Part shown: positions 1 through 10,459 of the stretch, in pieces
Numbering within the stretch: the first letter of the stretch is position 1
Layout: each line of letters starts with the position of its first letter
NCBI RefSeq assembly: GCF_048771995.1
Contig: NC_133060.1
Location: 2,227,501 to 2,291,500 of the forward strand
Reading direction: 5' to 3'
Length of the DNA: 64,000 nt
DNA from: Taeniopygia guttata
Lineage: Eukaryota; Chordata; Aves; Passeriformes; Estrildidae
The notes under the pieces: generated by a model
What the model was told of the DNA's origin: nothing
The model's input: the letters and a program-made list of their open reading frames with translations, nothing else
The model's database searches: none
Translations under genes and position numbers: made by a program

Positions 1-181
1 TTTTAGTAAATCATTGTCTTAAAGAAGTCCTAGTATGTGTATATGTCTTTTCTTAATATTCTAGTAATTCTTCTTGCATTGCTTCAAGATACACTGGTAT
101 GATTCAAAGAATATCCACTGAGGTACACATAGAACATGGATTTATCATAAGCAAATTGCAGTTGCAAAGTTTTTTCACTGA

Positions 182-680
182 AATTCTGCCACTTGTCATC
201 TATTTAAAAGTTAAAGGTCAGCTATTGAAGTCAATAACAAAATTTCTAACTTCTAACAAAGGGAAAAGAATATATGGTTTGCACTAGATAAAATAGAAAT
301 ACAGAAAATATCTCCCAAACAAGTTCCTTGCTCTGATCAAAACATCTCCCAATCAAATTCTTCGCCCTGAACCTGGCTGGTAAAGAAAAATATTATCAAT
401 AAACCTGGATGAAAGTTTGCATAAGTTGATAGTATTCAAAATCCATGTTCTCTTCCTATTATTATTTATTATACAAAGAAAAAAGGGGAAAGGGGTTGGA
501 TTGAGGGTACACCCTCCTCCCCTCTGAGTCTGTTCTCATGTTTTACAATAAATCCTACAACAGTACAATACAGCTGCCTAAAATATGGACACTGGAAACC
601 ACAGACAGCATTACAAATGATCACCTGCCTCATGGACAGTTCATAGAAGGACTTGATTTGTTTACAAAATATTTCTCATG
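182..680. other. Copy-1-specific insert, AT-rich, unidentified
   Basis: Copy 4 runs directly from the equivalent of base 180 to the equivalent of base 680, so these 500 bases are an insertion in copy 1 or a deletion in the others. No protein-coding exon is visible. The block is AT-rich with a purine run near 478-500. It may be transposon-derived, but no family was recognised. Confidence 0.5.
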
Positions 681-2529
681 TTTACAAACAGTTTTTCTGT
701 TTACAGACTGTTTTCTGGGAGTTTGGTCTTTCTCCAAGGGATCAAGTGCTTAAAGATTGTTTTTTAAAATTGTGTTTTTCTCTAAGGGCTAAATGGGCTC
801 AGGGTTAAAAAGCTTTCTGCTTTTAGAGATAAGTTCAATTTGTAACCAAGAAGCATTATGCCTGTGGCCTGAGTTCTCCCCTAACAGTTCCTGGAGGGGA
901 ATGCTGCAGCTCCAGTGTAAATTAGATGCACGCTGTCCTCTGTCACCATGTTTGCAAAGGGCCCTTGCAGATGGGTGACAGAGAACAATACACAGAATTT
1001 TATAAAGAAAAGAAGGGTGAGATGTTACCATGATTGACAGGGCTCTTGACCAATCAAATATCTCCCAAAACTGCAGGCATCTCATGGGCCAGAACCTGAA
1101 GGGGCGTGGAGCTCAAAGCAATGAGAGCTTCCAGGCCTGGTCTTTCAAATGCCCTGTGTAAGGGGGGCATGGGAAATAAAATCTCTCTGTTGCCCCATGA
1201 ACTCGGGAGGAGCAGTCTTTGTCTCCTGTGCCCTCGCTGCCCCACCAGACCAAAGAGATGTTCACCAGGGCCCTCCCTGTTTGTGGCCGTCCAGTGCCGA
1301 GCTGAGCAGGCAGCCAGTTGTGTTTGCACGTGAGCTGCCACAGGAAGACACACAGCAGCTGGAGATTTGGATAGCAGGGCTTGGGCCAATTCTTTTTCTT
1401 TTAGAGTGCAAGAAAGACGCAAAAGCACAAGGAAACATGACAGTATTTCGGTAGATTCTCTTTGTCCTGTGAAGTTGAGTAGCTGTTGGTGTTTCTGTGC
1501 TGCTGCTAATCGCTTCCATGAAAAAATCATTCCGGGAAGGAGCAACAACATCTGACAAGCACCAAGTGTTGCCACCAGTTGCTCCAGGTGCTGCTACCAA
1601 CAGCCCCTGTAGGACGGAGCACAGCCCCCAGTGCACACCAAAAGCCAGGGAATCTCAGGAAAATGGGAAACTGGACAAGACAAACACAGATCTGAACCAA
1701 TGTGGTTAATCAAACATTCTCCGTTTATTCGAGATAAGATGGTAGTTTATATAAGCTTCTACATAGTTTACAGAAACAAAGGCACTCTGATTGCTAGGCT
1801 AACAATGTTTACCTTTTCCTTAAAGTGGCTTGAGCCTTACACTATAAACGTATACTAATTCACACCCAGACAGCCCAGTGGTCCCCGTCACACCTTAATA
1901 CTATTTCTATCTGCGCCACAAGCTCTGAATTTTTAACTGCGTCAGAGGCTTGAAGGCCTCACAAGGCCCAAATCTGAGGCCTAGACTGGAGTAGCTCAAA
2001 TCTCATAACTCATGTCCTCTTTCTCTGAAAAATGCTGCCACACACACCAGCTTTGGCTGCCCTCTGGCAGAGAAGCCCTTTTGGGGCACAGGTTTCTGGG
2101 GCAGCAGACGGGCACCGGTGCTGCCAGGGCTCGGGGGAACTCTGCTTCGGCGGGGACTGTGCCTCAGCGGCTGATGTCAGCGCTCCCCGGGCCCCAGGGT
2201 GAGAGCAGCATTCCTGCCCTGGCCCACACGTTCCTGGTCTGTGTCACACGGCCGTGCTTAGGATGGCCACCACGTGGGACGTGTCCCGAGGAGGCCGTGC
2301 CAGCTTCTGTGCAGGGCCCCGTGCCCTTCCCGCTGCGGCTGCGTCGGCAGCCCTGGGGGCTCCTGCTGCTCTGAGCCCGCAGAGCAGGGCAGCGTTTGCT
2401 GATGGTCTGAGCCGTTCCTAAAGATCCTGTTGGGCTGTCTGACACACCTGGGGCAAGGCATTCCTTCCAACCTGGGCCACTCTGGGGGGCTGGGGGTGGC
2501 CCCAGGGCAGGTGGCAGAGTGTGCAAGGG

Positions 2530-2735
2530 CACCGTGTCACTTTGTGACACAGTGCAGCATGGTCACCGTGGAATGGAACGGGACAGGGTATCCAAGGGCC
2601 CTTTGTGACACGGTGCAGCATGGCCAATGTGGAATGGAACGGGACAGGGTATCCAAGGGCCCTTTGTGACACGGTGCAGCATGGTCACCGTGGAATGGAA
2701 CAGGACAGGGTATCCAAGGGCCCTTTGTGACATGC
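2530..2735. repeat. 61-base minisatellite, copy 1
   Basis: A 61-base unit containing GGTCACCGTGGAATGGAACG and CCAAGGGCCCTTTGTGACAC is repeated about three times. Copy 2 has about two units (29150-29290) and inverted copy 3 about four (47380-47640), so unit number changed after the amplicon duplicated. Confidence 0.85.
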
Positions 2736-2834
2736 TGTGGCAAAAGTGTTGGCAGTGACAAGGCCACTCCACAGTGCTCTGTGCACGCGACGAGACAGGA
2801 CGGAAAGAGCGGTGCTGTAAGGAGCCTTGGCACA

Positions 2835-3125
2835 GCCACTCGTTCCTTGCTGACCCGGGGATTTCCCGAGGTATTACTCCTGCAGGTGAGCTTGTGGCCA
2901 GACCAGAGCACTTGGTGACCCCTGGCCTTCCCGAGGCATCTCTTCTGCAGCTGCCCTCGAGGGCAGACCATGGCATTTGCTTTGCACAGTCCTTGACAGG
3001 AGTCTCCTGTCCTTGTGGCTGGAGCCCCCAAGACCAGAGTGCAGGACTTGCTGTCCTGTAGCCTTGCCAAGACTTCACTCTTGCAGGTGCCCTCAAGGCA
3101 CGACTGCAGCACTTGCTGACTCGGA
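2835..3125. repeat. Degenerate tandem repeat of about 65 bases, copy 1
   Basis: Four or five diverged units each hold a CACTTGCTGAC-like start and a TGCAG followed by TGCCCTC(A/G)AGG. The last unit supplies the polypyrimidine tract and acceptor used just before the MROH start codon. The same block sits at 29395-29705 in copy 2 and inverted at 46985-47290 in copy 3. Confidence 0.6.
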
Positions 3126-3155
3126 CCTTTTCCTTTTCACCTTCTGCAAGTAGCC

Positions 3156-6100
3156 ATGAATCCAGGCAGTGACGCAGAGCACAGACCTGCGAGCGTGCCC
3201 AAGCTGGCCTGGGGGAAGGAGGAGAAAGAAGGCCCTGGAGCTGCCCCAGCACAGCAGCCTGAAGAGGTGGAGCAGTTCCAGCCACTGCAGAAGGGTGAGT
3301 GGCAGAGCTGGGCCACAGGGCTGGTGCCTGCAGCCAGCTTGGCCCCATGCCATGCCATGCCATGCCATGCCATGCCATGCCATGCCATGCCGTGCCATGC
3401 CATGCCATGCCATGCCATGCCATGCCATGCCATGCCATGCCATCCCATGCCATGCCATGCCATGCCATGCCATGCCGTGCCATGCCATGCCATGCAATAC
3501 CATCCCATCCCATCCCATCCCATCCCATCCCATCCCATCCCATCCCATCCCATCCCATCCCATCCCATCCCATCCCATCCCATCCCATCCCATCCCATCC
3601 CATCCCATCCCATCCCCTGGGGCCATGCCCATGGACAGGATGGAATAGGGGCCGGGCAGACACCCCACAGCCGTGCTCCATGCCCTGGGGCGGCGCGGGG
3701 CTGTCCCTGCCTGGGCAGCGCAGGGCTGGGCTGTGTTCTCCGGCCTCTCCCGCAGCCCCTCAGCTCGGGCTGCGCTCGCTCTTTGCCAGGTGCAGCCGTG
3801 CAGCGCACACGAGAGCAGGAACGCACCCGTGGCCGCTTCCGCAGAACAGCGCAGGTACCTGCAGCCATCCCCACCTGGGCTGGGCCTGCTGGCACTGCTC
3901 AGCCCAGCACTGTGCTCGGAGCACTCCATGCAACATCCCGGGCTTCTTGCCCTTCTGCTACAGATGGTTTGCAAATTCATGAAGAGGATTCGGGAGGAAG
4001 AGAGCAGCGTCGTGGGCACTGTGGTCAGAGCGTACTCTCCCATCTTCAAAACCAAGACCAGTGCTGCCCTGCTGGATATGCTTGTGGAGGAGGGTCCTTC
4101 CAGCCCAAAGCAAGTGAGCAGCCTGTGGCCTGGCTTTTCTCCCCCCAGCAGTTGCTTGGCCTCCCAAGCCACGCCTGATGCTCCCTGGAAGCCTTTGAGG
4201 CCATGGCAGTGTGGTGGCAAGGGAAGCACTTCTCTGGGGCAGCTGGGCACATTCCTTCCTCTGGCAGCTTTCCAAGTCTCCCCTGCCTTCTCCAGGTGCC
4301 CGCCATGGTGAGGTACATCCACCAGTGGCTGGTGGCCAATGAGTTTCCTGAGTACAATCTGTACAGGCCCCTTCTGGATCTGACAGAGGCACAGCCCTGT
4401 GACGTGGTGATGGCTCTCCTGCGTGTGGCCCCAGTGTGTGACAGGTACGGGGCCCACGTGTCCACAAGGCTCAGCAGCCCTTCACCCTGTACAGCCTGTC
4501 CCAGGTGTCTGACCAACAGAGAATTCCAGGGCCCTCTGGCTGCTCCCTTTGCCAGCCCTGGCCCCTGCCAGCCCCCCAGCGTGCTGCCATGCTTCCCCCC
4601 TGCCCCTCAGGGGCCAGTCCCCACGGGGCTGGGCTGCCTGCGTGCTGCCAGTGAGGGGCAGTGGGCAGAGGCAGGGCTGGCAGAGCAGCTCAGCTCCCCG
4701 CTGCCACCCAGGCCACGCTGCTGTGTCCCAGACTCCTCTGAGACAGAGCTCTGACCCCACAGAGCTGCTTTGGCCATGTGGAAGAGCATCATGTGCTCGC
4801 CCAGGACTGCAGAGCCGGCCATGCTCGTACTCCTCGAGGTGCTGGGGAGCTGGCCAGAGCACAGCACGTGCACCTCCGATGGGGACCACACGGCTGTCCT
4901 TGCCCTGGCTGTGAGTTTCTGCCTTTGCTGGCCCCAAGGCCACCTCTCCAGCAGCTCTCCATCCTCCCTCCCCCACGGCGTCTCCCTGCCTCAGGCGCTG
5001 GGCTGAAACCTGGCCTTGGGGCAGCTTCAGGGCCACCAGGCCCGGTGCTCCCCCTTCGGTGCTCCCCCTGCGTCTCTCCGGGCCTCTCCCTCCCGTACTG
5101 GGCCCTGCCACACGGACACCTCGGCACTGAGCGCTGTCTCGGGCTGCTCTGTCCTTTGCAGGCAACCGTGGTGATGTGGAAGATCCTCCAGCTGCCCTGT
5201 GTGCCACATGTAGTCACCGTGTGTTTCCCCTGCCTCTTTGTGCATCTGCTCTTCCAAGTGCTCTTCAGCACTCTGGATATGCCAGAGGAGGTCGATACCT
5301 ACTGGAAGGGATGCCAGCAGCAACACGGCCTTGCCACCAACCCCAGCAGGTGCTCCATGCCAGTCCTCCTGTCCTTGCCACATCCCTGGGCAGGGGCCAG
5401 TGCCCCCAGCGTGACCTGGGCTTTGCTCTGCGCACAGCTTTGCAGAGCAGACCCTGAAGGCCCTGCTCTGCCGACTGCACTATGAGGATGTGGTGGTGGC
5501 CATGGAAGACAAGGGTGGCTGGGACACACTGCTCGGTGCTGACACCCACCACTGTGCTGTGGGCGTGCTGGCCAGGTGAGACCCCCTGCTCCCCAGCTGT
5601 CCCTGGCATGTGTGCCCTGTGCCCCAGGTGCCCCACACAGTCCCCGTGGCCGTGGGCCAGAAGCCCTTGTCACCAAGGGACGGCCAAGGAGGCTGCAAAA
5701 GGCTGGGAGAGGAGCGTGCCCAAGAGCAGCAACCTCCCAGAGGGCTCAGCTGCCCCTTGCAGGGTGCTGGAGAAAGGCCAGACCTCTGGGAGGCAGTCCT
5801 GGGAGAGGTTTGCCCCCGCTGGCTCAGGGGTTTGGCTCCTATTTCCTCCTGTCAGAGAAATGCGCCGCGCATCCGAAGCCGTGTGTTCCGCGATTGCATT
5901 CCAGCTGCTCGGGCTGCTCAGCAAAGACACGCCATGCCGGGATTTGGCCGCCCTGGCGTTCCTTGTGGAGGTGAGCCTGAAGGCCAGCGCTGCCTCGCTG
6001 AGCTGCCTCCCGGCTCTCTGCCCTCTCTTGGCCGCAGTGCCTGGGACGGAGCCCGCGCCCTGTGCTGCTGCCTGGGCCCGGCCCTGTGCGGTTCTGGGCT

Positions 6101-8172
6101 CCCGCCGGCCGCTCCCCCGTCACTGCCCTGTGCCTTTCAGGTCCTGGAGCGCCTGAACCTGAGTGAATGCCGTGACAGCGTCCTGGAGTTCTTGTCAAAG
6201 AACCTGCAGAGCGAGTGCAGGGGGAGGCGTCGCTTGGCACTCAGAGGCCTCGTGGTGCTCGGCACCACCAGTGCCTCGGTGAGAAGAGCGCAGGGGCTGA
6301 AGCCGTGCTGCCAGCGTGGGGCTGGGGAAGGCAGTCCCTGGGGCTTGGCTGGCCTTGGGGCACTGAGGCAGCTGCTGCCAGCTCTCCTGCCTCCTGCTGC
6401 AGCTGCCCGAGTGCTTTGGCACAGGCCTTTGGCCCCTGGGCCCTGTGGCAGCAGGATGGTGTTTCACACACTTGTGTTCCACAAGTAGATGGCCATAAGG
6501 ATGTGGAGCCTGCATGAACGGCTCGTGGAGCTCCTGCAGGAAAATGACGGCGTCATGCTCAGGATGACCACGGTTCTCCTCAGAGCTGTATTTCTCTGCA
6601 AAGAGGCCCCAATGACCAGCACCCTCGCCCTGCAGCTGGCTGAGGCGCTCCTGCCACTCTTTGACAACGTAAGGCTCTGCGCCTCCAGCCACGGCCAGCG
6701 GGTGCTACCCGCACACTTTGTGCCCTGTGCACTTACAGGCTGTGCCCAGCTGGGCCTGAAGCAGCTGACGCTGAGGTCTTTCTTCCTTCCTTTCATACAG
6801 GAGGATAGCCAGGTGCAGTTGAGCTCCATGTTTATCTTCCGAGACATGCTGGATAGTTTTCCGGAAGAGGAAAAAAAGGCCTGAAGGCACACGTGCGCCA
6901 GAGCCTGCTGCCACTCTCCTTCCACTGCCATGATGAGAACCAGCGAGTGGCAGAGGTGAGGACTCGGCAGCTGCTGCTGTTCCCCTGGCAGGGGCTGGGC
7001 TGCCCCTGCCCTGGCGCCTCGCAGGCTGCAGCCTCCTGCTGGCCTTGGCACAGGGACGGGTCCTGCGCCCTGGGCTGTGGGGCCATCTCCGCGTCTCTGC
7101 TGCTCTCCAGGCTTCTCAGGAAACGCTGCTTTGTGCGGCCGAGTTCCTGAAGCAGAGGGATCTCGAAAAGCTGCTGAAGAACCAGAAGCCGTGGAAGTTC
7201 ACCGAGTGCCTGGTAAGGAGGGCCGGGAAGCCGCAGCCCCAGCCTGGAGAAGCCCCCTGAGCGCGGTGCTCGGTGTGCGGGCTGGCAGCTGTGCCTCTGC
7301 CCGCTGCTGCAGCCCGAGGCCGCGCGGGCTCTGCTCCAGGCTCCTGCGGCCCGAGCCGGGTGCCCATGGAGCCCCGGCCCGGCGGGGCTGCGGGGCCAAC
7401 CCTTCCCTCCTGCCGCTCTCTGCAGCTGGCAGAGGACAGCAGCAGCGTGGCCGAGCACCTGCGCCGGGCCCTGCCCTACCTGCAGAGCCCACAGGAGCCC
7501 CTGCGAGAGGCGGCCGTCAGGTTCATGGGTGAGCCACGAGCCGGGCCAGGAGGCCGTGTGGGCACAGGGCTGGCAGCGCCGCTGGCAGGGAGCTGTGCCG
7601 CCGGGCCTGACAGGCTCTGTGTTCCCAGGGACGGCCGGGCGGTACCTGAGGGGGAGGAAGGAAGAGCTCCAGCTCATCTCTGAGGGTGAGTGAGGGCAGC
7701 GGGCTGCCAGCGGGGGCTGGCGGGGAGCTGCGAGCCCTGCCCCGGCTGCGGAGGGCTCTGCTCCCTGTGCGGACCAGGGCCGGCGTGGGCAAAGCACACA
7801 GAGGTTTCAGGGCACCTGGGGGATTCCTGGCCAACAGCTTCGGGCTGATCCAGCTGGTCCCTGCTCCCTGCTGGCCATGGCCAGAGCCAGCTGGGATGGC
7901 CCTGGCACGGGGCTCTCCTTGGGTCCCCTCAGATGAGGGAACTGACCATGGCTCTGTTCCTTTCTCTTTCAGCCCTTGAAGGCATGGCCAATGACATCAG
8001 TGTCCCTGTCGGAAGCCTGGCAGTTCAAACATTGTACGTCCTCCAGGAAGCAGAGAGAGCTCCATACTCCATCTTTGGCAACCTGCATGATCGGCTCTGC
8101 AGGGCATGGAGGAGACGGCCTCGTCTGTCGGGGCTCGGCTGGCTGCGCTGCTGGAGCTCTGCAGAGAGCTGA
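3156..8172 (+). pseudogene. MROH-family (maestro heat-like repeat) gene, copy 1, frameshifted
   Basis: Fifteen exons with GT-AG borders: 3156-3294, 3790-3854, 3964-4113, 4296-4444, 4763-4910, 5162-5349, 5438-5575, 5856-5970, 6141-6278, 6489-6668, 6801-6955, 7111-7212, 7426-7528, 7629-7685, 7973-8172. Phases agree across every junction. The protein is built of helical HEAT-type repeats typical of the MROH family; the clearest family signature is in exons 10-12 ([20 protein letters not shown], then [17 protein letters not shown]). MROH proteins are large helical scaffolds of poorly known function, and this version of about 675 residues is shorter than mammalian members. Exon 11 lacks one base near 6880 compared with copies 2 and 3, giving a stop at 6882-6884. 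The copy is therefore a pseudogene, a truncated gene, or a sequencing slip beside an A-run. The start codon lies 2 bases after an acceptor, so untranslated upstream exons are likely. Confidence 0.85.
3345..3614. repeat. CCATG/CCATC pentanucleotide microsatellite in MROH intron 1, copy 1
   Basis: About 150 bases of (CCATG)n, with a few variants, switch sharply to about 115 bases of (CCATC)n. A repeat of five bases is read in all frames as MPCHA or SHPIP-type peptides, which creates long spurious open frames on both strands. Confidence 0.97.
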
Positions 8173-9235
8173 TCCCAGAGGCTCTGTCTGCTGGGGCCGC
8201 CCGAGCCAGCAGGAATGTTTCGTTTCTTTAAGATTGTTCTTTTCTTTCTCTTTGTTTTACTTTAGCATATAAATATAGGATGTCTTGTAATAGACACACT
8301 CCCAGGATCTTTCTTTTGCTGCCCAGGTTCTGCAGGGCCTAGGGGAAGAGGGACAAAAGGGATCCTAGGCTCAGCAAGCTGCCCAGGCATGCAGGGTTGC
8401 AGGGAAAATGGCCAGAAGCCCCTTGGCCTTTGGTGGTTCTGCCAAAGCCTTTGTGCTGCTGACAGAGCAGATGGGCAGGGGCTGGAGCTGTGGGGATCTC
8501 TGTGAGAGCGGTGCCTGGAGATGGCCACAAGCCCTGTCCCAGGCAGGAAGCGCCATCCGTGTCCTCCTGCCCGTGTGTTGCTGCCTGGATTGCTGAGGGC
8601 TCCCAGGTGCCTCTGGATGGGCTCCTCTGGAGCTCCTGTGGGGCTGCGGCGCTGCTGCCGGGCAGGTTGGCCGGGCTGGGGAGAGCCTGAGGGGACGGGG
8701 CCACGAAGGGATGAGGGGCTGCGGAAGCCCTGACAGGACAAGGCAGTGGGAAGGCACGGGGGGGACGTGTGAGGGAGTGGGTAACGCTGGCTCGGGGAGG
8801 AAAGTGGGTTGGAGCCAAAGAGACCACTCACCCCGATGTTCATGTGGCAAACAGAGCACGTTTATTCTCAAGCCCTTCCTTCTCAAGGGCCTTTGAAAAA
8901 CCCAGTCTGGATGATTTCACTGGTCTGATCTCTGTGCCCCTTCAGATTCTGGCCTGGGGAATGCCTGCAGCCTTGGGAGAGCTGTGATGGGCCAGGCCCC
9001 TGTCAGTCAAACCAGGGCTGGTACATTCACCCCGTACAAGCCAGCCTGCACGGTGACACGGCAACAGAGTGCGAGGCACAGCTGCGGGTGCTCCCCGTGA
9101 ACCTCAGCTCTGGGACCACTGCCTGCCCCAAGCTTCAGGGGCTGCAGGGGGAGCCCGGCTGGGCTCTGCCCTGGGGCCATCCTGCAGGGACAGCTGCACA
9201 CAGCCTGCAGCTTTGGGAATGGCATTAGTGCCTAG
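8173..9235 (+). other. 3' flank of MROH copy 1
   Basis: This conserved, non-coding part of the amplicon is shared with 34678-35640 and, inverted, 40880-42033. A block at 8860-9010 is the inverted relative of 1031-1195. No clear AATAAA signal lies close behind the stop codon on this strand. Copy 2 lacks the part equivalent to about 8923-9131; copy 3 keeps it. Confidence 0.5.
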
Positions 9236-9404
9236 GGTGGGGGGGAAGCTGCAAGTCCTTGACTGCTGTCTTGTGTTGCTGAGAAGAGGAAGGACATCTT
9301 GGAACTGGGGATGCTCTATTTGAAGTCAAGCGGGCAATTTTGTGGTGGGGGAGCTGCGTGGGCCAAAAGGACGCAGGGGTGCCGGTCAAGAGCAGCTGAA
9401 GGTG

Positions 9405-9690
9405 GGCCAGTGTGCGGCCAGGTGGCCAAGAAGGCCAAGGATGCCCTGGCCTGTGTCAGCAGCAGTGGGGCAGCAGGAGCAGGGCAGTGACCGTCCCCCT
9501 GGGCTGGGCAGCGCTGCTGCCATGGCTGGGAGTGCTGTGTCCACTTGTGGGCCCCTCTGAAGCAGAAAGTCCTCGAGGGGCTGGAGTGTGTGCAGAGAAG
9601 GACATGGGAGCTGGGGAAGGCTGTGGAGCACAAGGCCATGGAGGGGGTGCTGAGGGAGCTTTAGCCTGGACAACGGGAGGAAAATGGTGA
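9405..9690 (+). mobile_element. CR1 LINE fragment (sense strand)
   Basis: The text from AGGCCAAGAAGGCCAA through the GTGTCCACTTGTGGGCCCCTC-like stretch to the AAGGACATGGGAGCT segment is the sense-strand match of the 3' part of avian CR1 reverse-transcriptase regions. It is short and diverged, with no open frame of note. Confidence 0.65.
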
Positions 9691-10459
9691 ACATGGAAAA
9701 TCCCAAGATGAAATACACTGAACTGGAAGATATTGGCAAGGGGTGAGTCCAGCCACAGTTACTTCTACACAACCATGGGCCAGGTGTTTTGCTGGTATAT
9801 CAGGTGTTTCACTGGAAGATCTATCCAGTGTGAACTCAGGCCAGCTGCAAACGTGTTCAGATACTGGGGATAGATTGTCCCATCGCTTCAGTGCTGCTCA
9901 GAATTTGTGTGTGTGCTCAGAAAGCATTGTCAGAGACATCTCCATGCTGCCGAGGTCTTGCCTGCATCAAGGAACAGGACCTGGAAGATCTCTTTGTCTC
10001 TCAAGTGTGGGACAGCTCTGTGTTAACTTCTTTAGCATTTTTGTATCTCTCAAAATCACACTGCCACACTAATGAAAAAAGAAGAATCTTGCTTGCCTGA
10101 AAGAGCAACCTACCCCCTATCAAAGCTGTGAAATAACAGTTCTCAGGAACATTTCTTTCCCATGGTTTGTGGAAGGAAATATTGCACGGTCAGGATAGGA
10201 ACCACACAGTTTAGAAACTGAAACCCAAGATGAAAGAATAAATTCCCTTTAGGAGCTGAGGCAGTAAACCCCAACGCTTCAGCAACCGGCCCAGGCACTG
10301 CCCATGCACTTGAGAGGAAAAAGGATCATCTGCCTTCTGACAGAGCCCTCCTGCATCCTGCAAGTTTTAGGCATTTACAGCAGAGATCTCCTGTGTGGGC
10401 TGGCTTTCACTCTACGAAATAAACAGCTTCTCCTTTCTCTGCTTCTGTTTTGTTTCTAG
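9691..10459. other. Gap before the PAK-like exons, no feature seen
   Basis: No exon completing the kinase glycine loop (the IGxG half) or any regulatory-domain exon could be recognised. It could be intronic sequence of the PAK-like gene. Confidence 0.3.

Larger units (their letters stand above)
790..3155 (+). other. 5' flank and possible upstream untranslated region of MROH copy 1
   Basis: This part is conserved between the amplicon copies but holds no convincing coding exon. It contains a TATA-like stretch near 1000 and an inverted CCAAT near 1050. A block at 1031-1195 recurs inverted behind the gene. A 61-base minisatellite starts near 2530, followed by a degenerate repeat of about 65 bases (2835-3125) that ends at the splice acceptor just before the start codon. 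The many open frames here shift between copies and look like chance. Confidence 0.4.
1..9235 (+). repeat. Amplicon copy 1 (direct)
   Basis: This stretch repeats at about 26640-35640 and 61690-64000 in the same orientation and at 40880-48314 inverted. Bases 1-180 match 62779-62960, 680-1860 match 27370-28480 and 63000-64000, and everything from 1860 to 9235 matches copies 2 and 3 almost base for base, introns included. That makes it a segmental duplication rather than retroposition. About 500 bases (roughly 182-680) have no counterpart in copies 2 and 4. The left edge lies outside the window. Confidence 0.9.

Noticed and set aside
3156-4178. Long open frames through the CCATG repeat (up to 700 codons on the minus strand near 28824-30962)
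   Set aside because: A five-base repeat without stop words is open in all frames; the frames change with repeat length between copies, while the spliced exons do not.
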